Assembly (NCBI GenBank): GCA_947502145.1
Contig: CANMYO010000002.1
Span: 434,001-498,000, forward strand
Source: an uncultured Paracoccaceae bacterium
GTDB taxonomy: Bacteria > Pseudomonadota > Alphaproteobacteria > Rhodobacterales > Rhodobacteraceae
Direction of reading: 5' to 3'
Length of the DNA stretch: 64,000 nucleotides
In this document: positions 56,793 through 64,000 of the stretch, piece by piece
How the letters are laid out: each line of letters opens with the position of its first letter
Position numbering within the stretch: position 1 is the first letter of the stretch
Program-made: the position numbers and the translations under genes
The notes under the pieces: generated by a model
What the model saw: only the letters and a program-made list of their open reading frames with translations
Databases searched by the model: none
Told to the model about the DNA's origin: nothing

Positions 56793-56812
56793 CGGCGCGC
56801 CATGGCACGCCG
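56793..56812 (-). terminator. Candidate terminator after the DUF882 gene
   Basis: A GC-rich inverted repeat (CGGCGCGCC / GGCACGCCG) about 30 bases after the stop of the DUF882 gene on the minus strand, without a strong T-run. Confidence 0.35.
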
Positions 56813-56843
56813 CATTGTCCTTAAAAATTGATCAAAAACGGGC

Positions 56844-57413
56844 TTAACGACCCCAGGTGCGAATTTGGCCGCAATCCATATGGACAAAATTCGATCCAGA
56901 ATAGCGCCCAACGCCACCCGCGTTGCAGGACGCGGCAGCCCGTGCAATTTGGCTGACTGATCGACCGGACAGACGTAGGTCAGCGGCCTGACCGCGCATA
57001 TGCAGGGAGTTGCGCGCAACACCACGCGAGCGGCTTCGCAACATTGCGTTTGTCTTTGGAGAGCGGTAGCCGGACAACAGCATGAATGGTTCATTCACAT
57101 CCAATAGCCGCAGCGAGGCGGCCATGATATCAACAGTGCGCGTATCCATCTGGATCGCTTCACCGGTGCGCCAGTCCCGCATGAATTTGTTCACTTCGCG
57201 GATTGCTTCGCCGATGTACTGACCTTCAATCCAATAGATTGTATCCAGCCGTTCACCGGTTCGCCCTGAGAACATGCGAATGCGGCGAATGTCTCCGCCA
57301 CCGCGCAAGAAACCAGCTGCATTTGAGAATGTTGGTGCTGCGGTGATTGCAGTCGCTGCAAATGCACCCAGTAATCCACGCCGAGTTATACCCGAAGAGT
57401 TCAGTTTAGCCAT
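56844..57413 (-). CDS. Tat-exported DUF882 protein (YcbK-like peptidoglycan hydrolase family)
   Basis: A 189-residue protein with a Tat-like leader (SSGITRRGLLGAFAA) and a DUF882/peptidase M15-like domain: MLLSGYRSP, NSLHMRGQAADLRL and NFVHMDCGQIRTW hold the zinc-type His and Asp residues. Escherichia coli YcbK is a relative. Fits a periplasmic murein hydrolase. The ATG at 57413 is preferred over 57440. It is divergent from the L,D-transpeptidase. Confidence 0.87.
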   Translation of the reverse strand: MAKLNSSGITRRGLLGAFAATAITAAPTFSNAAGFLRGGGDIRRIRMFSGRTGERLDTIYWIEGQYIGEAIREVNKFMRDWRTGEAIQMDTRTVDIMAASLRLLDVNEPFMLLSGYRSPKTNAMLRSRSRGVARNSLHMRGQAADLRLSGRSVSQIARAAASCNAGGVGRYSGSNFVHMDCGQIRTWGR

Positions 57414-57717
57414 GTGAGTAGCGCCTGTCCCGTCGCCCATATTTCACGCATTGCCCTGCGCGTTGTTGCCATCTCATCCCCAGATGCAACTCCTCTATGA
57501 CACAGGTCGATTCTTCGACCAACCCCTTGTTAGAAAATCTTAGTTAATGAACTAAAAATCGGCGAAATTCTGCGCAGAATTTCCGACTTTTCGGTCGGTG
57601 CGAAGAAAATATCAACGACTTTGGAGCAACACATTGTCGAAGATTGGCAAACCCGCGGCTTTGTGAATGGACATGGGACCCTGTTCTTCGACTAAATGAT
57701 CCGAATTTTGCGCTGCC
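57414..57717. other. Divergent intergenic region
   Basis: A 304-base AT-rich region between two peptidoglycan genes. It must contain both promoters. No recognised operator, RNA gene or repeat was seen. Confidence 0.5.
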
Positions 57718-57729
57718 GTGCACATCATC

Positions 57730-59370
57730 ATGATTGAAAAAGGGGTTTCGACCTTGTCCGCCTTGTTTATGCGTTTGCCTGTTTTGCGTTTCGCCGTACC
57801 GCTTGTCTTGGGTTGTACATTCTGGTTGTCGTCTGCGCCCGGCGCAGAGGCGCAAGTTACGGCCTTTCGGCAGGCTGTTGCGGAAACTGCGGCACGGGAC
57901 GAAGACATCGCTGCATTCTATCGCGCGCGTTCTTTTGAGGGGCTTTGGGCAGGCGACGATGCAGGCGCAATGGCGCGGCGGAATGCCCTGCTTGCAGCCT
58001 TTGATGATGCAACGCTGCACGGGCTGCCTTCAAGCCGGTATGATGTGAATGCACTTGTCGCGCAATTGCGCGCTGCCCGGACCCCGGCTGAGCGGGGGGT
58101 GATGGATGTCACCCTGACCAAGCTATTCCTGCAATATGCGCAGGACGTGCAGTCTGGAATACTCGATCCTTCGCGTGTTGTGTCCGATATTAAGCGCGAC
58201 GCGCCTGTGCGCGACCGTCTGGAAATTCTTCAGACATTTGAACGCGGTAATCCGACGGCTGTTCTGCGGTCATTGCCCCCGTCCAGCCCGGAATATACGC
58301 GACTCATGCGCGAAAAGCTCAACCTTGAGCGGATGATTCAAGAGGGTGGCTGGGGGCCCGTTGTCAATGCCAACAGTCTAGAGGCGGGCGACAGCGGGGC
58401 CGCTGTCATTCAACTGCGTAACCGTCTGATCGCTATGGGCTTCATGAAGCGCAGCGCGACGCCGACATATGATGCGGACTTGGTCGAAGCGGTGCGCCGT
58501 TTCCAGACTTCGCACGGGCTTGCCATTGACGGCGAAGCCGGGCAGGGCACTCTACGCGAAATCAACGTGACAATGGAACAACGCCTCAGGTCGGTGATTG
58601 TCGCGATGGAGCGTGAGAGATGGACAAATATTCCCCGAGGTGAGCGACATATCTGGGTCAACCTGACCGACTTCACGGCTGCAATCGTGGACAATGACCG
58701 GGTCACATTTTCCACGCGGTCGGTGATTGGCGCAAATAACAGCGATCGCCGCAGTCCGGAATTTTCCGACATGATGGAGTTTATGGTTATCAACCCAAGC
58801 TGGTATGTGCCTCGCTCTATCATCACCAAAGAGTATCTACCGCAGTTGCAGCGCAATCCAGGCGCGGTGAGCCATCTGGAAATCACCGACCGAAACGGGC
58901 GGCGGGTCAACCGTGGGGCCGTCAACTTTGCCAGCTACAACGCGCGCAACTTTCCGTTTTCGATGCGTCAGCCGCCCAGCCGGGCCAACGCGCTTGGCCT
59001 TGTGAAGTTCATGTTCCCAAATCGCTATAATATCTATTTGCATGACACCCCTGCCAAGAGCCTGTTTGGCAGAGAGGTCCGCGCCTTTAGTCATGGTTGC
59101 ATACGCCTGAATGATCCTTTTGATTTTGCCTATGCGCTGCTTGCGAAGCAAACCGCTGATCCGGAAGGCTTTTTCAAGTCACAGCTTAATACGGGTCGGG
59201 AAAGCCGGGTTAACCTGGAACAGCCTGTGCCAGTTCATCTTGTCTATCGCACGGCCTTTACAAATGTGACCGGAAGCCTGCAATTCCGCCGTGATATCTA
59301 TGGTCGTGACGCGGCGATCTGGGATGCCTTGGCACGTGAAGGGGTGGCGGTACGGGCCGTTCAGGGCTAA
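57730..59370 (+). CDS. L,D-transpeptidase (YcbB/LdtD-like)
   Basis: A 546-residue periplasmic enzyme that forms 3-3 crosslinks or attaches proteins to peptidoglycan. An N-terminal hydrophobic leader (about 13-40), a peptidoglycan-binding domain (LEAGDSGAAVIQLRNRLIAM, VRRFQTSHGLAIDGEAGQGT) and the YkuD catalytic motif FSHGCIRLNDPFDFA are visible. The start is uncertain: GTG 57718, ATG 57730 or TTG 57754, the last with AAAGGGG upstream. Long YcbB-type proteins are the closest architecture. Confidence 0.92.
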   Translation: MIEKGVSTLSALFMRLPVLRFAVPLVLGCTFWLSSAPGAEAQVTAFRQAVAETAARDEDIAAFYRARSFEGLWAGDDAGAMARRNALLAAFDDATLHGLPSSRYDVNALVAQLRAARTPAERGVMDVTLTKLFLQYAQDVQSGILDPSRVVSDIKRDAPVRDRLEILQTFERGNPTAVLRSLPPSSPEYTRLMREKLNLERMIQEGGWGPVVNANSLEAGDSGAAVIQLRNRLIAMGFMKRSATPTYDADLVEAVRRFQTSHGLAIDGEAGQGTLREINVTMEQRLRSVIVAMERERWTNIPRGERHIWVNLTDFTAAIVDNDRVTFSTRSVIGANNSDRRSPEFSDMMEFMVINPSWYVPRSIITKEYLPQLQRNPGAVSHLEITDRNGRRVNRGAVNFASYNARNFPFSMRQPPSRANALGLVKFMFPNRYNIYLHDTPAKSLFGREVRAFSHGCIRLNDPFDFAYALLAKQTADPEGFFKSQLNTGRESRVNLEQPVPVHLVYRTAFTNVTGSLQFRRDIYGRDAAIWDALAREGVAVRAVQG

Positions 59371-59396
59371 GCCTGCCCCGGCAAGGGGGAAACTGC

Positions 59397-60452
59397 GTGG
59401 TAAAAGTCAAAGACATTGCTGCACTTCTGAACGCCACCGCATATGGCAATACCGAACTCGACGTTGTTCGACCGTCGGAACCAGTCAACGCGCGGCGCGA
59501 TGATCTCGCGCTTGCGATGACGCCGTCCTACGGCGAAGCGCTTGGGATAAGTGCGGCGCGCGTCGCGATCATCTGGCCGGGGGCCGATTGGCGTGCAATG
59601 GGTTTGGACGCGGCCATAGAAGTCCCGCGTGCAAGGCTTGCGATGGCGCGATTGACACAAGCCTTTGACACAGGACCCCGTGAAAGTGGTATCCATCCCA
59701 GTGCGGTGATTGATGCAACCGCGAAAATTGGCGATGGCGTCAGTATAGGGCCGTTCTCTGTGATCGGGGCGGATGCGAAGGTCGGTGATGGTTGCTGGAT
59801 CGGCAGTCATGTTTCCATTGCGACTGGCGCGCAAATCGGTGCGGGCGGATTGATTCATGCCGGCGTGCGGATCGGCAGCCGGGTGCGGATTGGGGATCAC
59901 GTGATACTGCAACCCAATGTGGTGATTGGCGCTGATGGGTTTTCTTTTGTGACCGAAGAACCCGCCAACGAGGAGCGTGCATTGCGCACCATGGGGCGCG
60001 AACCGCTTGCACCGCCACGTGATGCCAAACGGCACCGCATCCATTCGCTGGGGGGCGTCGTGATCGGCAAGCATGTCGAAGTTGGCGCAGGGAGTACTCT
60101 GGATGCAGGAACAATCAGGGCAACGCGGATCGGCGATGGTACAAAAATCGACAACCTTGTCCAGATTGGCCACAACGTGATTATCGGAGATGATTGCGTG
60201 CTGTGCGCGCAGGCGGCAGTTGCAGGATCAGCAATTCTGGGCGACAGGGTTGTGATGGGCGGAAAGTCCGGGATCAAGGACAACATCAGCGTTGGCGCGG
60301 ATGTCGTGTTGGGTGGGGCGGCGATTGTCCTGACCAGCGTTGGGGATGGCGTATTCATGATGGGCTATCCGGCGGTTCCGATGCCGGCATTTCGTGCACA
60401 ACAAAAGGCGCTTCGTCAGAAAGCTGTTTCAAACTCCGGTCACAATGACTAA
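59397..60452 (+). CDS. lpxD: UDP-3-O-acylglucosamine N-acyltransferase LpxD
   Basis: A 351-residue lipid A biosynthesis enzyme. The N-terminal uridine-binding domain is followed by a left-handed beta-helix of hexapeptide repeats (about 105-320, e.g. IGDGVSIGPFSVIGADAKVG), with the active histidine in QIGHNVIIG. It adds a second hydroxyacyl chain to the UDP-glucosamine. Start is GTG with AAGGGGGA nearby. It heads lpxD-acp-ketosynthase. Confidence 0.93.
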   Translation: MVKVKDIAALLNATAYGNTELDVVRPSEPVNARRDDLALAMTPSYGEALGISAARVAIIWPGADWRAMGLDAAIEVPRARLAMARLTQAFDTGPRESGIHPSAVIDATAKIGDGVSIGPFSVIGADAKVGDGCWIGSHVSIATGAQIGAGGLIHAGVRIGSRVRIGDHVILQPNVVIGADGFSFVTEEPANEERALRTMGREPLAPPRDAKRHRIHSLGGVVIGKHVEVGAGSTLDAGTIRATRIGDGTKIDNLVQIGHNVIIGDDCVLCAQAAVAGSAILGDRVVMGGKSGIKDNISVGADVVLGGAAIVLTSVGDGVFMMGYPAVPMPAFRAQQKALRQKAVSNSGHND

Positions 60453-60485
60453 ATCCACGTCATATCTTTCGGGGACACATGCGCT

Positions 60486-60749
60486 ATGAACGTCAAAGAC
60501 CAGATTATTGCAATCATTGCGGAACAGGCCCTGCTGACACCCGCGGATGTCAAGATGGATCATACGCTTGAGGATTTGGGGATCGATAGCCTTGGCCTTG
60601 TTGAAAGTATCTTTGCGATTGAAGAGGTATTCGATATCACCGTTCCCTTTAATGCAAACGAACCTTCCAGCAGCGATTTTGACATTTCTTCTGTTGCGGC
60701 CATCGTCAAAGCTGTCGAGACGTTGGTGAGGGATCAAGGCAAGGTCTGA
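60486..60749 (+). CDS. Acyl carrier protein
   Basis: An 87-residue carrier protein with the phosphopantetheine serine in LGIDSLGLVESIF. It resembles AcpXL-type carriers more than housekeeping AcpP in its IFAIEEVFDITVPF stretch, which fits lipid A or long-chain acyl synthesis. Its stop overlaps the ketosynthase start by one base. Confidence 0.9.
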   Translation: MNVKDQIIAIIAEQALLTPADVKMDHTLEDLGIDSLGLVESIFAIEEVFDITVPFNANEPSSSDFDISSVAAIVKAVETLVRDQGKV

Positions 60750-61957
60750 TGCGTCGCGTCGTCATCACCGGTGCCGGGACGATCAACCCGCTTGGGACAG
60801 ACGTTCAAAGTACATTTGAGGCCATGCGCGAAGGCATCTGCGGGATTGGGCCGCTGGATATTCGTGATGTGGACCGTTTGTCGATTCAGATCGGTGGACA
60901 GGTCCGCAACTATGATGAGCATGCCAACTTCAATCGCCAGCAAATCGCTCTCTATGACCGGTTTACCCAGTTCACATTACTCGCTGCCAGGGAAGCCCTT
61001 CTGCAATCCGGATTGGAGTTCAACGGCCGTCTGGCGGACCGTTCTGGCGTCGTTCTGGGCACATCCGGCGGTGGGCTGAATACACAAGACGAAAACTATC
61101 GCGCCGTTTACGAAGAGGGCAAGAACCGCGTCCATCCCTTCATCGTGCCCAAATTGATGAACAATGCCGCGGTCAGCCAGGTCTCGATGGAATGGAACCT
61201 GCGTGGGCCCTCATTCACGGTGGCGACAGCCTGTGCGAGCAGCAATCATGCGATGGGGCAGGCTTTCAACATGGTGAAATCCGGCATGGCAGATGTCATG
61301 GTGACCGGCGGTTCGGAATCGATGCTATGTTTTGGCGGCATCAAAGCGTGGGAAGGCTTGCGGGTCATGTCCCGGGACGCCTGTCGTCCTTTCAGTGCGA
61401 CGCGCAATGGGATGGTCCAAGGCGAAGGGGCCGGTATATTCGTTTTCGAAGACCGCAAGCATGCCAAGAAGCGCGGCGCGGAAATCCTATGCGAGGTTGC
61501 AGGATTTGCGATGTCGTCTGACGCGTCCGATATTGTCACGCCCTCAAAGCAGGGTGCGGCCCGGGCCATCGCGGGGGCAGTCAGGGACGCACGCATCGCT
61601 TTGGACGATGTGGGGTACATCAATGCGCATGGCACCGGCACTGCTGCAAACGACAAAACGGAATGTGCAGCAGTTGCCGATGTTTTTGGCGCGCATGCAG
61701 ACAATCTGATGATCTCCTCCACAAAATCCATGCATGGTCACCTGATTGGCGGCACAGGTGCCGTGGAATTGCTGGCCTGCATCATGGCACTGCGGGATGG
61801 GGTTGTCGCGCCGACAATTGGATACGAAGAGCCCGATCCAGAATGCGCATTGGACGTCGTGCCAAACGTTGCACGTGATGCAAAGGTTGATGTTGCCCTG
61901 TCCAATGCCTTTGCATTTGGTGGGCTGAACGCGGTGCTGGCACTGCGTAAGGCATAA
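60749..61957 (+). CDS. Beta-ketoacyl-ACP synthase II (FabF-like)
   Basis: A 402-residue condensing enzyme. Catalytic Cys in VATACASSNHAMG, His in NAHGTGTAANDKTE and HLIGGTGAVELLACI are all present. With the linked ACP and lpxD it may elongate a specialised acyl chain for lipid A, as in acpXL operons. Its general FabF role cannot be excluded. Confidence 0.9.
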   Translation: MRRVVITGAGTINPLGTDVQSTFEAMREGICGIGPLDIRDVDRLSIQIGGQVRNYDEHANFNRQQIALYDRFTQFTLLAAREALLQSGLEFNGRLADRSGVVLGTSGGGLNTQDENYRAVYEEGKNRVHPFIVPKLMNNAAVSQVSMEWNLRGPSFTVATACASSNHAMGQAFNMVKSGMADVMVTGGSESMLCFGGIKAWEGLRVMSRDACRPFSATRNGMVQGEGAGIFVFEDRKHAKKRGAEILCEVAGFAMSSDASDIVTPSKQGAARAIAGAVRDARIALDDVGYINAHGTGTAANDKTECAAVADVFGAHADNLMISSTKSMHGHLIGGTGAVELLACIMALRDGVVAPTIGYEEPDPECALDVVPNVARDAKVDVALSNAFAFGGLNAVLALRKA

Positions 61958-61959
61958 GA

Positions 61960-61986
61960 AAGGCCACCCGGCGTACGGGTGGCCTT
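61960..61986. terminator. Bidirectional-type hairpin terminator between ketosynthase and ialB-like gene
   Basis: AAGGCCACCCG - GCGTA - CGGGTGGCCTT is a perfect eleven-pair hairpin three bases after the ketosynthase stop, between convergent genes. Short T tracts lie within the arms on both strands. Confidence 0.8.
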
Positions 61987-62011
61987 ACAGCGCATAGATC
62001 TGATCAGTCTT

Positions 62012-62650
62012 TTATTCTGGCGTTGCGTATGAGCCTTCGAACCCTGCGGTGAAACCAGCAAGGGACATGGTCAGAATTACTTCTTGATCCGGTGCCGCGG
62101 CAGGGACCATGCGGATTTGTGCACCGTTTCCACGCTTAAATTGGGCAATCTCTTCGGCCGTAAAGCCAACCCGCGACACACAGCCACCCTGGTTGCAGAA
62201 TGTGAACGGATAGCGGCGACCCTGTCCACCATCAACGGACAGCGTCAATTGCTCTGTCAGCAGCGTCTCAAGGGGGGCGACGATATTGGCGCCTGCAGCG
62301 GCGCGGCCGCCTTCAGGCAGTGGATAAATGCTGATTTCTGCTACCGGATTGCCGTTATCGTCCAGCAACAGTTGGTAAAGCTGACACGGGTCGCTTTGGC
62401 CCTCGGCGGTTTTGACACAACGGATTTTCCAGTCGTCATGTACTTGCAGTACATAAAATTGTCCGGGCCTCAAAGCCGCAAGCTCCTCGGCTGTGATGGG
62501 TTCGCTTGGGATTTCCAATTCGCCCATGCTGAGATCAGATGGCGTGGCATCCTCTGCAGGTGCGGCGTCGGTTGTGGTTTCTTGCGCGAATGCAGTTGAC
62601 CCGCTGGCCAGCAATAAGCTGAGCAGTATGGGCTTGACGGTGTTCAACAT
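62012..62650 (-). CDS. Invasion-associated locus B (IalB) family protein
   Basis: A 212-residue exported protein with a Sec signal peptide (cleavage after AFAQ, about residue 22), an acidic linker and the IalB domain (DDWKIRCVKTAEGQSDPCQL, then FCNQGGCVSRVGFTAEE), with paired cysteines for disulfides. The ATG at 62650 has GGAG eight bases upstream. IalB-like proteins in free-living Rhodobacterales are common and need not mean virulence. Confidence 0.88.
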   Translation of the reverse strand: MLNTVKPILLSLLLASGSTAFAQETTTDAAPAEDATPSDLSMGELEIPSEPITAEELAALRPGQFYVLQVHDDWKIRCVKTAEGQSDPCQLYQLLLDDNGNPVAEISIYPLPEGGRAAAGANIVAPLETLLTEQLTLSVDGGQGRRYPFTFCNQGGCVSRVGFTAEEIAQFKRGNGAQIRMVPAAAPDQEVILTMSLAGFTAGFEGSYATPE

Positions 62651-62747
62651 CAGACACTCCAAATAGATAATTTTGCGTTGGCTTAGCACGGGCCGTTGGG
62701 CGTGTCAGGTGAGAAATGCGTGACATGGCAAGGACCTGCAACAATGA

Positions 62748-62776
62748 AAAAAGGGTCCGCAAACTGGACCCTTTTT
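62748..62776. terminator. Bidirectional hairpin terminator
   Basis: AAAAAGGGTCC - GCAAACT - GGACCCTTTTT, an eleven-pair stem with T tracts on both strands. No annotated gene ends at it; see the small-RNA finding. Confidence 0.75.
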
Positions 62777-63021
62777 CCGTTCTCCCTATCGGACTTAGCC
62801 GACTAATTGGGGGCAAGCTAGGACAAGGTTCCTCTGTCGTCAACAGGGATTCTCATCACAATTGCTCCAGCAAAAAAAGTGGCCGCGCAAGGGAGGCGCG
62901 GCCAGTCTGACAGGGAGAAAGTGCCCGCCACCTCGGGGACAATTGAGACAGCAGGCAGGAATACTCTGGCATGGATTGGTTAAGAATGTATTTTAACCAA
63001 AAATGGGGAGGCGGGATCATA
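62777..63021. ncRNA. Possible minus-strand small RNA region
   Basis: A roughly 245-base stretch without a protein gene, holding a second terminator whose T-run is on the minus strand. Together with the hairpin at 62748 it could define one or two small transcripts running leftwards. No known RNA family (4.5S, 6S, tmRNA) is recognised. Low confidence. Confidence 0.25.
62873..62905 (-). terminator. Intrinsic terminator, minus strand
   Basis: TGGCCGCGC - seven-base loop - GCGCGGCCA, a perfect nine-pair GC stem; on the minus strand it is followed by C and seven T. No minus-strand gene lies upstream of it within the known frames. Confidence 0.8.
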
Positions 63022-64000
63022 TGTCAGACAGTATTTTCATCGGCGGCGGCGGCGCGGAGTATAGCGATCCGCAGGCAATTCTGCTGGACAAATCCAACCG
63101 ACACGGGTTGATCGCGGGCGCGACAGGAACCGGAAAAACGGTTACACTTCAAATTCTTGCGGAAGGTTTTTCATCCGCCGGAGTTCCGGTCTTTTTGTCT
63201 GACGTCAAGGGTGATCTGTCGGGTCTTGCTGCTGCGGGATCAGCGGATTTCAAACTGCACGATGCATTCACAAAGCGGGCGGCGACCATTGGGCTTGATC
63301 TGAAATATGATGCCTTCCCGGTAACGTTTTGGGATCTGTTTGGCGAACAAGGCCACCCGATCCGCGCGACTGTTGCGGAAATGGGACCGCTTTTGTTGTC
63401 GCGTCTGATGGAACTGACAGATGTGCAAGAGGGCGTTCTGAATGTTGCCTTTCGGGTTGCTGACGAAGAGGGACTGCCGCTGCTGGACCTCAAGGATCTG
63501 CAGGCGCTTTTGGTCTGGGTGGGTCAAAACGCGAAAGAATTGTCGCTGCGTTATGGCAACGTTGCAGCCTCATCCGTCGGTGCGATTCAGCGCCAATTGC
63601 TGGTTCTCGAAAATCAGGGCGGTACACAGTTGTTCGGAGAGCCAGCGTTGCAGCTTTCGGACATTATCCGCAGCGAATCTGACGGACGCGGTGCAATCAA
63701 TATTCTGGCAGCCGATCGGCTGATGGCTTCGCCGCGACTGTACGCGACATTTTTGCTTTGGCTTTTGTCAGAGCTGTTCGAAGAGCTGCCTGAGGTCGGG
63801 AATCCGGACAAACCGAAACTGGTCTTCTTTTTTGACGAAGCGCACTTGCTTTTTGATGATGCGCCCAAGGCCCTTGTCGACAAGGTTGAGCAGGTTGCAC
63901 GCCTGATCCGGTCGAAAGGTGTCGGCGTGTTTTTCATCACCCAAAACCCCGCCGACGTGCCAGATGATGTCCTTGGGCAGTTGGGAAACCGGGTCCAGCA
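63022..64000 (+). CDS. HerA/VirD4-like ATPase, DUF853 family (YjgR-like), 3' end outside window
   Basis: The frame is open from ATG 63022 to the window end, 326 codons. Walker [14 protein letters not shown] and Walker [15 protein letters not shown] are intact, with [11 protein letters not shown] and [20 protein letters not shown] as in bacterial DUF853 (HerA-type) proteins. Function is not well known; related ATPases handle DNA or act as hexameric motors. GGAGG occurs close upstream. Confidence 0.9.

Noticed and set aside
62700-63000. 6S or 4.5S RNA gene
   Set aside because: The conserved 4.5S core (GGTCAGGTCCGGAAGG-like) and a 6S bubble structure were not found on either strand.

Overview
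The window looks like a chromosomal segment of a Roseobacter-group alphaproteobacterium (Rhodobacterales). The basis is the one-cysteine IscR-type regulator heading a suf operon under a near-perfect Irr (ICE) box, an FnrL-type regulator beside ccoNOQP and ccoGHIS with consensus FNR boxes, a Tad/Flp pilus locus of the alphaproteobacterial type, and an RTX/Hint-tailed haem peroxidase. The genus cannot be settled from sequence alone. No phage, insertion sequence, integrase or CRISPR array was seen.

Layout. (1) 1-5264, minus strand: a DEAD-box RNA helicase cut by the window edge, then a tightly coupled five-gene operon (alpha/beta hydrolase, two small unknowns, a tandem-duplicated HD phosphohydrolase, a CPBP membrane protease). 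(2) 5317-13726, plus strand: iron-sulfur assembly operon iscR - NifS/IscS-type desulfurase - sufB - two unknown membrane proteins - sufC - sufD - two YIP1-like membrane proteins - sufS, followed by tRNA-Arg(CCG). (3) 13936-34138: a large accessory catabolic block. Two complete CUT2 (ribose-type) ABC importers, each with two permease genes, are combined with an AldA-like aldehyde dehydrogenase, a GMC flavoprotein dehydrogenase, an IdnD-like zinc dehydrogenase, an SDR and a solute-binding-fold protein without a signal peptide. Divergent from these are an enoyl-CoA hydratase, an IclR regulator, two type III CoA-transferases and a decayed 2-oxoglutarate oxygenase gene. (4) 34199-44154, minus strand: Tad/Flp pilus locus with a LuxR-type regulator, without secretin or TadD. 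(5) 44453-54079: FnrL, a universal stress protein, the cbb3 oxidase operon ccoNOQP and its assembly operon ccoGHIS. (6) 54076-64000: haem peroxidase-RTX-Hint protein, a Tat-exported DUF882 protein divergent from an L,D-transpeptidase, lpxD with a dedicated acyl carrier protein and ketoacyl synthase, an IalB-like secreted protein, a terminator-rich intergenic region that may encode small RNAs, and the start of a HerA-type ATPase gene.

How it fits together. Regions 2, 4, 5 and 6 are recognisable housekeeping or lifestyle modules: Fe-S supply, adhesion, microaerobic respiration, envelope. The best candidate for an undescribed system is region 3. Both importer operons carry the same AT-rich promoter-proximal element (17 of 20 positions identical, same orientation), which ties them into one regulon, most simply under the IclR protein. 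The gene set implies import of a polyol or sugar-like compound, stepwise oxidation to a carboxylate, CoA activation by a paired type III CoA-transferase, and a hydratase step. The substrate is not identifiable from sequence.
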